Shown here piece after piece: positions 41,126 through 48,608 of a stretch of 64,000 bases of DNA (its first letter is position 1; every line of letters starts with the position of its first letter). The translations under genes and the position numbers were made by a program. The stretch is from DATJMJ01 sp035503915. Lineage in GTDB: Bacteria > Actinomycetota > Acidimicrobiia > Acidimicrobiales > Palsa-688. The notes under the pieces were generated by a model. That model worked only from the letters and a program-made list of their open reading frames with translations, did no database searches and had not been told where the DNA came from. The DNA lies in assembly GCA_035503915.1 (NCBI GenBank), contig DATJSU010000022.1, forward strand, positions 186,001-250,000, given 5' to 3'.

Positions 41126-43843
41126 TCAGCGGGAGGCGCGCACCGAGCCGGCGATGGTCTTGGGAAGTGCTGCCCGCCCGGCTTCCAAGCGTGCAACGGG
41201 GACCCGGAACGGTGAGCACGACACGTAGTCGAGGCCGATGTCGCTGAAGAAATGGATGCTTTCCGGGTCGCCCCCGTGTTCTCCGCACACGCCGAGCTCG
41301 ATGCCGGGCTTGACTGTGCGGGCCGTGGCGGCGGCCATCCGGACGAGCGTCCCGACGCCTTCTCTGTCGAGGGTCTCGAAGGGCGAAGTACCGAAAATCC
41401 CGAGGTCCATGTACTTGGGGAAAAACGCCGCTTCGCAGTCGTCGCGGGAAAAGCCCCACGTTGTCTGCGTCAGGTCGTTAGTCCCGTAGGAGAAAAAGTC
41501 CGCAGAAGAGGCTATCTGACCCGCGGTCAGGCAGGCTCGAGGCAACTCGATCATGGTGCCGATGACCTTCTCGAGATGAGCCCCAGTCTCGGCTGCCACG
41601 GCATCGATGACTCTTTCGGCTTTCTCTCTCACCATTTCGAGCTCCTGGACGGTCGCCACCACCGGGACCATGATTTCTGCAAGTGGGTTGCCACCCTTCT
41701 TGATGCGTTCGGCAGCAGCTTCGGCTACCGCGCGCACTTGTAGGTCCACCAGGCCCGGGATCGCAAGGCAAAGGCGCACGCCACGCAAACCCAGCATCGG
41801 GTTGGCCTCGTGGAGCCTACGCACTGCGGGCAGGAGCCTCTCGGCTTCGGCATCAACCTTCCCTGTGGCCTGCGCTACGGCCGCTCTCACGGAAAGGTCG
41901 GTGAGATCGGGCAGGAACTCGTGCAGTGGCGGGTCGATCAGGCGCACCGTTACCGGCAGGCCGTCCATCTCCTCCAAGATGGCAACAAAATCGGCCCGCT
42001 GCAGCGGCAGGAGCGCATCGAGCGCGGCCTGCCGCTCCGCCTCGTCGTCGCCGGCGAGGATGAGGCGCTCGACGAGCTTGCGGCGCTCGCCGAGGAACAT
42101 GTGCTCCGTGCGGCAAAGCCCAATGCCTTCTGCCCCAAAAGCCCTTGCACGGTGGGCATCTTCGGGCATGTCGGCGTTCGCGCGCACGGACAGGTGCCGG
42201 CGGGCGTCCGCGTGGCGCAAGATGCGCTCGACCGCTGAGACGAGCTCGCGAGTCTCAGCATCGACCGTCCCCGGCTCGAAGTTCCCCTCGAAGAACCGCA
42301 CCAGCGGCGAAGGTACGACGGGCACTTGGCCCTTGTAGACAGCACCTGTCTTGCCGTCAATGGAGATGACCTCACCCTCGGCGAGCACGCTCCCGTCGGG
42401 CGACGTGAAGGTCCGTGCCTCGAGGTCGATCTGGATTTCAGATGCCGCAACCACACAGGTCTTGCCCATCCCGCGAGCTACGACAGCAGCGTGGCTCGTC
42501 TTGCCGCCGCGGCACGTGAGGATGCCCTTGGCAGCAACCATGCCCGGCAGGTCGTCGGGGTTGGTTTCCTTGCGGAGCAGGATCACTTGTTCGCCCTTGG
42601 CGGCCCAGGCGACGGCCGCAGCCGAATCGAAGACCACCTTGCCGACAGCGGCGCCGGGGCTCGCGCCCATCCCTTTTGCCAAACGGGCGCCGGTCTTGGA
42701 CTCGTCAAAGTGCGGGAACATCAGCTCGGCCAACCCGGCCCCGCTCACGCGGCCGAGCGCCTCGTCCATCGAGATGATCTCCTCCTCGACGAGCTGCGCG
42801 GCGATCCGGAAAGCGGCGGCCGCGGTGCGCTTGCCGACACGTGTCTGCAGCATCCAGAGCTTGCCGTTTTCGACTGTGAACTCGATATCGCAGAGGTCGC
42901 GGTAGTGGTGCTCGAGGGTGCTCATGATCCCCATGAGCTCGCGGTAAATCGGCTCGTTCAGGTGTTCGAGTTCCTGCAAGGGGAGGGTATTGCGGATGCC
43001 AGCTACAACGTCTTCGCCTTGCGCGTCCTGGAGATAATCGCCGTAAACACCGGGGTTGCCGCTGGCGGGGTCCCTTGTAAAGGCAACTCCGGTCCCGGAG
43101 TTGAGGTTCAGGTTGCCAAAGACCATGGAGATCACGGTGACCGCGGTGCCAAGGTCGTCGGGTATGCGCTCCTGGCGGCGGTAAATGCGGGCGCGCTCGC
43201 CGTTCCAGGAGTTGAACACTGCCAGGATGGCGGCGTCCAACTGTTCGCGGGGGACCATCGGGAAATCGCTGCCCGTCGCGGACTTGACGATCTCTTTGTA
43301 CGTGCCGACGAGCTTCTTCAGGTCGACGACGTCGAGGTCGAGGTCGGTCTTGGCGCTCTTTTGGGCCTTAAGTTGAGAGAGGGCGTGTTCGAAAAGGCCC
43401 CCGTCAACGCCGAGCACAGTCTTGCCGAACATTTGGATGAGGCGCCGGTACGAGTCCCACGCAAAACGCTCGTCGCCTGCCTGCTTTGAGAGCCCATCTA
43501 CGGACTGGTCGTTGAGCCCGATGTCAAGGACAGTGTCCATCATGCCCGGCATGGAGAACTTCGCGCCGCTCCGAACCGATACCAGCAGTGGGTTTTCGGG
43601 GTCGCCCAGCGTCTTGCCCATCCGCCGCTCGAGCTCTGAGAGGTGCTCGCTCACTTCGTGACCGAGGCTTTCGGGTACTGCGCCAGTCTCGAGGAACGTC
43701 CTGCAGGCCTCGGTCGTGATCGTAAAGCCCGGAGGGACGGGGAGACCGAGGTTGGTCATCTCGGCGAGGTTGGAGCCCTTGCCGCCCAGCAGGTCGACCA
43801 TTTCCCTGCTGCCCTCGGCAAAGTCATAAGCGTACTTGACCAT
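41126..43843 (-). CDS. ppdK: Pyruvate, phosphate dikinase
   Basis: PPDK interconverts pyruvate + ATP + Pi with phosphoenolpyruvate + AMP + PPi. The 905-residue protein has the N-terminal ATP-grasp part (LLGGKGSNLAEMTNLGLPVP, SVRSGAKFSMPGMMDTVLD), the phosphohistidine domain (CRGGKTSHAAVVARGMGKTC, His near residue 450) and the PEP-binding barrel ending with GVCGEHGGDPESI. The ATG at 43843 is preceded by AAAGGAGG at 7 bases, a strong ribosome site. Because a PPi-type phosphofructokinase is also encoded here, the enzyme may work in a PPi-using glycolysis. Confidence 0.97.
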   Translation of the reverse strand: MVKYAYDFAEGSREMVDLLGGKGSNLAEMTNLGLPVPPGFTITTEACRTFLETGAVPESLGHEVSEHLSELERRMGKTLGDPENPLLVSVRSGAKFSMPGMMDTVLDIGLNDQSVDGLSKQAGDERFAWDSYRRLIQMFGKTVLGVDGGLFEHALSQLKAQKSAKTDLDLDVVDLKKLVGTYKEIVKSATGSDFPMVPREQLDAAILAVFNSWNGERARIYRRQERIPDDLGTAVTVISMVFGNLNLNSGTGVAFTRDPASGNPGVYGDYLQDAQGEDVVAGIRNTLPLQELEHLNEPIYRELMGIMSTLEHHYRDLCDIEFTVENGKLWMLQTRVGKRTAAAAFRIAAQLVEEEIISMDEALGRVSGAGLAELMFPHFDESKTGARLAKGMGASPGAAVGKVVFDSAAAVAWAAKGEQVILLRKETNPDDLPGMVAAKGILTCRGGKTSHAAVVARGMGKTCVVAASEIQIDLEARTFTSPDGSVLAEGEVISIDGKTGAVYKGQVPVVPSPLVRFFEGNFEPGTVDAETRELVSAVERILRHADARRHLSVRANADMPEDAHRARAFGAEGIGLCRTEHMFLGERRKLVERLILAGDDEAERQAALDALLPLQRADFVAILEEMDGLPVTVRLIDPPLHEFLPDLTDLSVRAAVAQATGKVDAEAERLLPAVRRLHEANPMLGLRGVRLCLAIPGLVDLQVRAVAEAAAERIKKGGNPLAEIMVPVVATVQELEMVREKAERVIDAVAAETGAHLEKVIGTMIELPRACLTAGQIASSADFFSYGTNDLTQTTWGFSRDDCEAAFFPKYMDLGIFGTSPFETLDREGVGTLVRMAAATARTVKPGIELGVCGEHGGDPESIHFFSDIGLDYVSCSPFRVPVARLEAGRAALPKTIAGSVRASR

Positions 43844-44166
43844 CAACTGCCTCCTTTAAAGTTTGGCTTCCTGGGCGAACCTGTTCGTGCTGCCTTCCTC
43901 TGGCACTAGCAAGCGCTTTGCTTGAGTATTGGTGGCTGGCTCGTGAGAGGCTTAGGGCTAAAAGGCCCATTCCGCCGGGCCTTTGTAAGGGCTTGCCGTA
44001 CCTCTTTGGGCTACCTGATACATCGGGCGGCCTGCCCGGCCGGGGCACCACCGGCCACCAGGGTGGCGAGGCTAGGCCCTGGCAGGCGCCACGTGGACCG
44101 GTGCAGCCACGGAAAGCAGCAAACGCGTCACGCAACAGCCCTTGACGGAGATATACGCTTTAATTT
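43844..44166. other. Intergenic region between ppdK and the MgtE_N/CBS gene
   Basis: These 323 bases lie between divergent genes and must hold both promoters. The ppdK ribosome site is at 43851-43858. No hairpin with a T run, tRNA or known riboswitch was recognised; I looked for a Mg2+ riboswitch because of the downstream genes but cannot claim one. Confidence 0.5.
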
Positions 44167-45594
44167 GTGCCTAGAGCATCAGAGGGCCAGCCTCCAAGTA
44201 CTCAACCCCCCGGTTCGACCACGGGCCAGGGGGGCGCCGCGAGTGCAGCCAGCGAGGCCAGTGCAGCCAGCCCAGCCAGTGCACCGGGGGTGACGAGCCC
44301 GGTCGCAGGGCAGGCCGAGGAAGGTCAGTCTCCCATCCTGCACCTCTCCGGTGTCCTCGGCATAGCTGTTCACGGGCCGTCCGGCGAGGAGGAGGGCAGG
44401 CTGGGAGACGTCATAGCCCGCCTTGCGGGCGCGGGCACGGGGCTTGCCTGGCACCCTGGAGTCACAGGGCTCGTGGTGGAGTACGAGGGAAGGGAGAGGT
44501 TCGCCCACGCGAGCGAGGTCACCGACCTTACTTACGACAAGGCCGTGCTCACCCTGGAACCGGGCTCTCTTGGCCTGTTCGAGAGGCGCCCTGGAGAGGT
44601 ACTGCTCGGGCGGGACCTCTGGGCTCGTCACTTGATCCACCTAGAGGGCGCGCGGCTCGTGCGGGCGAACGAGATCGAGCTCGCCAAGATCGGCTCCTCT
44701 TGGCAGGTGATCGGTGTGGACACGAGCTCGCGACCTGTCCTCCGGCGCGTCCTGCCCCGCCGGCTGAGACGGCGTGTGAAGCCCGGCCGCGTCGTCGACT
44801 GGTCCGATGTCGAGCCGTTCGTCGCTCACGTGCCGTCGGCGCGCCTACAAATACCGTTCCGCAAGCTGCGCCGGCTCCACCCCGCCAAGCTGGCGGACCT
44901 GGTCGAGGCCGCCTCCCACGAGGAAGGCGAAGAGATCATCCGCGCGGTGGGCCAAGACAGCGAGCTCGAGGCCGACGTTTTCGAGGAGCTCGACACCGAG
45001 CACCAGCTCGAGTTCCTCAAATCGCGCTCGGACGAAGAGGCAGCCCGCTTGCTTTCTGCGATGGCGCCAGACGACGCAGTTGACCTGCTCACCGAGCTCG
45101 ACCAGGACCGGCGTCTCCCGATCCTTCAACAGGTGCCAGCGGCGGCACAGCACAAGCTGCGGAGCCTGCTCAGCTACAACCCCGAAACCGCCGGCGGCCT
45201 CATGAACCCTGACTTCGTATCAGTGCCTGCCACAGCTTCGGTTGCGGAGGCAGTCCAAACGGTCAAGGCTTCCAGCACGCCTCCCGAGGCCGCCGGGGTT
45301 GTCTTTGTCACTGCGGCTGACGGTTCTCTGGAAGGCACCGCACTGCTCGTCCAGCTGCTGCGAGCTTCCCAAGATGCAAACGTAGCCGTAGCGACGCGCT
45401 ATGAGCCGGCCTCGCTGCCGCCGGACGCGGACATCCACGAGGTTGTGCGCATGATGACCGACTTCAACCTTGCCGTCGCGCCAGTGGTTGATGAGGACGG
45501 CCGGATGCTCGGCCAGATCACCGTCGACGACGTACTCGAACTGCTCCTTCCCGCCGGGTGGCGCCGGCAGTACGGGATGGCGTCCAGCGAATAG
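44167..45594 (+). CDS. Soluble PRC-barrel / MgtE_N / tandem CBS domain protein
   Basis: A 475-residue protein without membrane helices. After an Ala/Ser/Pro-rich start, residues about 55-210 look like one or two PRC-barrel-type beta domains. Residues about 230-330 match the N-terminal superhelical domain of the Mg2+ channel MgtE (RRLHPAKLADLVEAA, APDDAVDLLTELD). The link into the CBS pair is MgtE-like too (YNPETAGGLMNPDFVSVPAT). Two CBS domains end the protein (LAVAPVVDEDGRMLGQITVD). In MgtE this MgtE_N-CBS cassette senses Mg2+ and gates the pore; here no pore is attached. The next gene is a divergent Nramp-family transporter, so it may sense metal for that partner. GTG start at 44167. Confidence 0.87.
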   Translation: MPRASEGQPPSTQPPGSTTGQGGAASAASEASAASPASAPGVTSPVAGQAEEGQSPILHLSGVLGIAVHGPSGEEEGRLGDVIARLAGAGTGLAWHPGVTGLVVEYEGRERFAHASEVTDLTYDKAVLTLEPGSLGLFERRPGEVLLGRDLWARHLIHLEGARLVRANEIELAKIGSSWQVIGVDTSSRPVLRRVLPRRLRRRVKPGRVVDWSDVEPFVAHVPSARLQIPFRKLRRLHPAKLADLVEAASHEEGEEIIRAVGQDSELEADVFEELDTEHQLEFLKSRSDEEAARLLSAMAPDDAVDLLTELDQDRRLPILQQVPAAAQHKLRSLLSYNPETAGGLMNPDFVSVPATASVAEAVQTVKASSTPPEAAGVVFVTAADGSLEGTALLVQLLRASQDANVAVATRYEPASLPPDADIHEVVRMMTDFNLAVAPVVDEDGRMLGQITVDDVLELLLPAGWRRQYGMASSE

Positions 45595-46030
45595 CTCTTC
45601 AGTGCAGCACTAGCGCCAGGGGCAGGTTTTCGGGCTGTCCGTGCTACTCTTGGCGGCGAAGGCAGTCGCACCAAGCTGGTCCGTGCAGTCGCCGGGCCGC
45701 CTCCGTACCTGGGCGCAGATGTCAAGTCCTCGCCTGGGCGCAGCTGGGGGCGGGGAAGGCGAAGTTACGAGCTGGCGGAGACAGTGGCACGCCCGGGCTG
45801 CCGGTCTTTTGGCGGTTCCCGGGTGCCCGGGTGGCCCACCGGGCGCTGGCGCGGCCGCGGAGCTGGGCACCAAAAAAGGAGCAGCACTGAGCGCCGGTAC
45901 TGGGTCGTCTGACCGATCCCGGGCGCGCGCGCCGATCCCGGCCAGGGCCGTTTAGACGGGCTGGCCCGGGCGAGCGTGACGCGCCGCACGACACGCTTTA
46001 GCCCTACGAGCCCCCGGAGGTCAACTGGCC
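45595..46030. other. Intergenic region upstream of the Nramp-like gene
   Basis: These 436 GC-rich bases separate two genes on the same strand. GGAGG lies about 10 bases before the Nramp ATG. A short motif CCGATCCCGG is repeated near 45918-45945 around a CGCGCGCG run. Short open frames here have no family similarity. The length leaves room for a separate promoter or a metal-responsive leader, but I recognise neither. Confidence 0.5.
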
Positions 46031-47887
46031 ATGGCCCACGAAATGGCCCACGAAAAGCTGGGCCGTCGACCCAGCCGTGCGCGGCGGTCCGCTGCGCGGG
46101 CTGGTTCGGAGCCCGGGGCCTCTGGCCCGGCTCCGGGAGCTGGACAGGCGGGGACCGAACAAGGGGGAGCTCGGCAGGCAGCGGTCCTCGATGAGGCGCA
46201 CCTGGGCGATATCCGCGGCGCCCTCGGGACCATCCGTCAGCACGACGAGGGGGCGAGGCGTGGTTGGGGTGCTCGCTTGCTCACCCTGGCGGCAATCATC
46301 GGCCCGGGGATCATTGTCATGGTCGGTGACAACGATGCGGGCGGGGTGGCGACTTATTCTCAGGCCGGCCAAAACTACGGCAACAGCTTGCTGTGGGTGC
46401 TCCCCCTGCTCATCCCCGTGCTCGTGGTCAACCAAGAAATGGTCGTCCGCCTCGGGGCAGTGACAGGCGTAGGTCACGCTCGCCTCATCAAGGAACGTTT
46501 CGGCCGCTTCTGGGGCGTGTTCTCGATCGGGGACCTCTTCATCCTCGACTTCCTTACGATCGTCACGGAGTTCATCGGAGTTGACCTGGCCCTCGGTTAT
46601 TTCGGTGTGAGCAAGTACGTCTCGGTCCCACTCGCCGCCTTCGCCCTTGTGGCAATGACGGCTACCGGGAGCTTCAGGCGCTGGGAGAGGTTCATGCTCC
46701 TTTTCGTCGCCGCCAATTTTCTCGTAATCCCACTGGCGGTCTTTAGCCACCCCCACCCCGGCCCGGTACTGCACGGGCTGGTTGTACCGGGGATCGCCGG
46801 TGGCGCCAACTCGACGTCGGTCCTGCTCATTATCGCGATCGTCGGGACAACCGTGGCGCCTTGGCAGCTGTTCTTCCAGCAGTCCAATATCGTCGACAAA
46901 CGGATCACCCCACGCTGGGTCAATTACGAGCGCGCCGATACCGTGCTCGGGTCTTTCGTGACCGTGATAGGCGCGATCGCGATGGTCGTCACGTGCGCGT
47001 TTGCCTTCGGGCACAGCCGTTATTACGGTGCCTTCACGGATGCTGGCGGGGTGGCGAGGGGCCTGTCGCACCAATTGGGCCACGCCGCGGGCGTCCTGTA
47101 CGCCTTGGTCCTCCTTAACGCAGCGATCATCGGCGCGGCCGCGGTCACTCTCGGCACTTCTTATGCCTTCGGGGACTTCTTTGGCGCGCACCATTCGCTC
47201 CACCGGAACTTCTTTGAAGCAAAAGGCTTCTATGCGTGCTTCGCGGCGCTTGTCGGGGTCGCCGCCGCGATTGTCCTCATCCCGGGTGCGCCCCTTGGGG
47301 TCATCACGATGGCTGTGCAGGCTCTCGCCGGGGTGCTGTTGCCCTCGGCGGCGGTCTTCCTCCTCCTGCTGTGCAATGACCGCGATGTCTTGGGCCCGTG
47401 GGTCAACCGCCCCTGGCTGAACGCGATCGCAGCACTGATCATCGGCGTGCTGCTCATCATGTCGCTCATACTCGTAGCAACTACGGTCTTCCCGAAGATC
47501 AATATCGGGCTGCTCTCGGTTGTCCTGGGCGGGGCGCTCTTGGGAGCTTTGGCGGTGACTGGCGTGGCCCCCGCAGTCCAGTCGGGGAGGCGCCGAGCCG
47601 CCGCGACAGGCCCCGCCGGGCCAGGTCCCCTAGCGGCCGTGCAGGCGGCGCGGCGGGCAACGCCCATGGGCCGTGCCGCGGCCTTGGTAGCGGCCAGGTC
47701 CCCCCGGGGAGGGGCGGCGGCGACGCGAGCTCACCGGGAGGGCTGGCGGATGCCGCCTCTCGCCCTGTTAGGGCGCCCACCTTGGTCAAAGGGGCGTCTC
47801 CTAACAATGTGGGCTCTGCGCGGCTATCTCGTCATTGCCGTCGTGTTGCTACTCGTCAAGGCGGTGCAACTGGGTTCGGGCCGCTGA
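46031..47887 (+). CDS. Divergent Nramp (SLC11)-family divalent metal transporter
   Basis: A 618-residue polytopic membrane protein with an Nramp core from about residue 80. In helix 1 the family motif DPGN is replaced by DAGG (GPGIIVMVGDNDAGGVATYS, residues 91-110), so the metal-binding Asn becomes Gly. In helix 6 the MPH motif becomes APW (TVAPWQLFFQQSN). Manganese/iron transporters need that Asn and Met, so the ion is probably different; similar changes are recalled from Nramp-related Mg2+ transporters. A long basic N-terminal tail and a C-terminal cytoplasmic stretch before a last helix are extra. It follows the MgtE_N/CBS protein gene. Confidence 0.88.
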   Translation: MAHEMAHEKLGRRPSRARRSAARAGSEPGASGPAPGAGQAGTEQGGARQAAVLDEAHLGDIRGALGTIRQHDEGARRGWGARLLTLAAIIGPGIIVMVGDNDAGGVATYSQAGQNYGNSLLWVLPLLIPVLVVNQEMVVRLGAVTGVGHARLIKERFGRFWGVFSIGDLFILDFLTIVTEFIGVDLALGYFGVSKYVSVPLAAFALVAMTATGSFRRWERFMLLFVAANFLVIPLAVFSHPHPGPVLHGLVVPGIAGGANSTSVLLIIAIVGTTVAPWQLFFQQSNIVDKRITPRWVNYERADTVLGSFVTVIGAIAMVVTCAFAFGHSRYYGAFTDAGGVARGLSHQLGHAAGVLYALVLLNAAIIGAAAVTLGTSYAFGDFFGAHHSLHRNFFEAKGFYACFAALVGVAAAIVLIPGAPLGVITMAVQALAGVLLPSAAVFLLLLCNDRDVLGPWVNRPWLNAIAALIIGVLLIMSLILVATTVFPKINIGLLSVVLGGALLGALAVTGVAPAVQSGRRRAAATGPAGPGPLAAVQAARRATPMGRAAALVAARSPRGGAAATRAHREGWRMPPLALLGRPPWSKGRLLTMWALRGYLVIAVVLLLVKAVQLGSGR

Positions 47888-47900
47888 CATTGATGCTTAT

Positions 47901-48608
47901 ATGCTCGGGCACATGTCGGCTCCCCGGGCATCAGGCGACGACCGTACCTTGACGGTCCCTAACGCCATTACTGCCCTTCGCCTTGGGTTCATCCCCGTTT
48001 TCCTGGCTCTCCTCGCTAAACCCGAAGCCAGAGGCAGGCTCGCCGCGGCCGTGCTGCTCGGTGGCCTTGGGGTTAGCGACGGCCTCGACGGCTACATCGC
48101 CCGGCGCTTCGACCAAGTGAGCACGCTGGGCAAGGTTGCGGACCCCCTTGTCGACCGGGCCCTCGTGCTGTCCGCGACCGGAGGGGCGATCGCCATTCGC
48201 GCCCTGCCCCGCTGGCTCATAGCGTTGGTGCTCACCCGGGAGGTGCTTGTTGTTGGGGCAGGGTTGGTCTTGGCTGCGGCGGGCGCGCCGCGCATCGACG
48301 TCAATCGCGCCGGCAAAGCGGGGACTTTTGGGATGATGGTGGCACTGCCTCTGTTTATCATGGGCGCCTCGCCTTTCCGCTGGAGGGCCGGTGCGAGAAG
48401 GCTGGCCTCGGTCGCTGCCATCGGCGGGCAGCTATTCGGATGGGTGGCTGTCGCTGGGTACGTGCCAGCGGCCATCGACGCTCTTGAAAAGAGAAAAGAG
48501 CCCGCCTCAGGTGACTCGGCGGGCTCAAGGCTTTGGGGGCTGGCGAGAGGTGGGGCCAGGGGAAAGGCTGTGGGCACTGAAGGCGGCACAGCCGGGGGGG
48601 AACAGTGA
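47901..48608 (+). CDS. CDP-alcohol phosphatidyltransferase (second copy)
   Basis: A roughly 235-residue membrane enzyme with the full family motif (SDGLDGYIARRFDQVSTLGK followed by VADPLVD). N-terminal TVPNAITALRLGFIPVFLAL is the usual first helix. It could make phosphatidylglycerophosphate, cardiolipin or another phospholipid; its difference from the copy at 10.7 kb cannot be resolved here. ATG at 47901 or 47913 may be the start. The C-terminal tail is Gly/Ala-rich and its coding DNA contains a strong hairpin (48498-48526). The TGA overlaps the next gene's GTG (GTGA). Confidence 0.87.
   Translation: MLGHMSAPRASGDDRTLTVPNAITALRLGFIPVFLALLAKPEARGRLAAAVLLGGLGVSDGLDGYIARRFDQVSTLGKVADPLVDRALVLSATGGAIAIRALPRWLIALVLTREVLVVGAGLVLAAAGAPRIDVNRAGKAGTFGMMVALPLFIMGASPFRWRAGARRLASVAAIGGQLFGWVAVAGYVPAAIDALEKRKEPASGDSAGSRLWGLARGGARGKAVGTEGGTAGGEQ
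48498..48526 (-). terminator. Strong hairpin inside the 3' end of the phosphatidyltransferase gene
   Basis: GAGCCCGCC at 48498-48506 and GGCGGGCTC at 48518-48526 form a perfect 9-base stem with an 11-base loop. Read on the minus strand it is followed by TTTTCTCTTTTC, which is the form of an intrinsic terminator for leftward transcripts. No leftward gene is known just to its right, so it may stop antisense transcription from the fusion gene. Confidence 0.5.

Noticed and set aside
42326..43489. A 387-codon plus-strand open frame
   Set aside because: It lies entirely opposite ppdK, which is certain from its motifs; the translated product has no recognisable domain.
43847..44135. Minus-strand frame upstream of ppdK
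   Set aside because: Short, low-complexity, occupying the promoter and ribosome site region of ppdK; no similarity.
43844..46030. Mg2+ or Mn2+ riboswitch upstream of the metal genes
   Set aside because: The two gaps were read for the conserved cores of known metal riboswitches; none was recognisable by eye. A covariance-model search would settle it.
46004..47203. A 399-codon open frame on the minus strand
   Set aside because: It runs antisense to the Nramp-like transporter, whose plus-strand translation has clear helices and family motifs; the minus-strand product is charged low-complexity sequence typical of shadow frames in GC-rich DNA.
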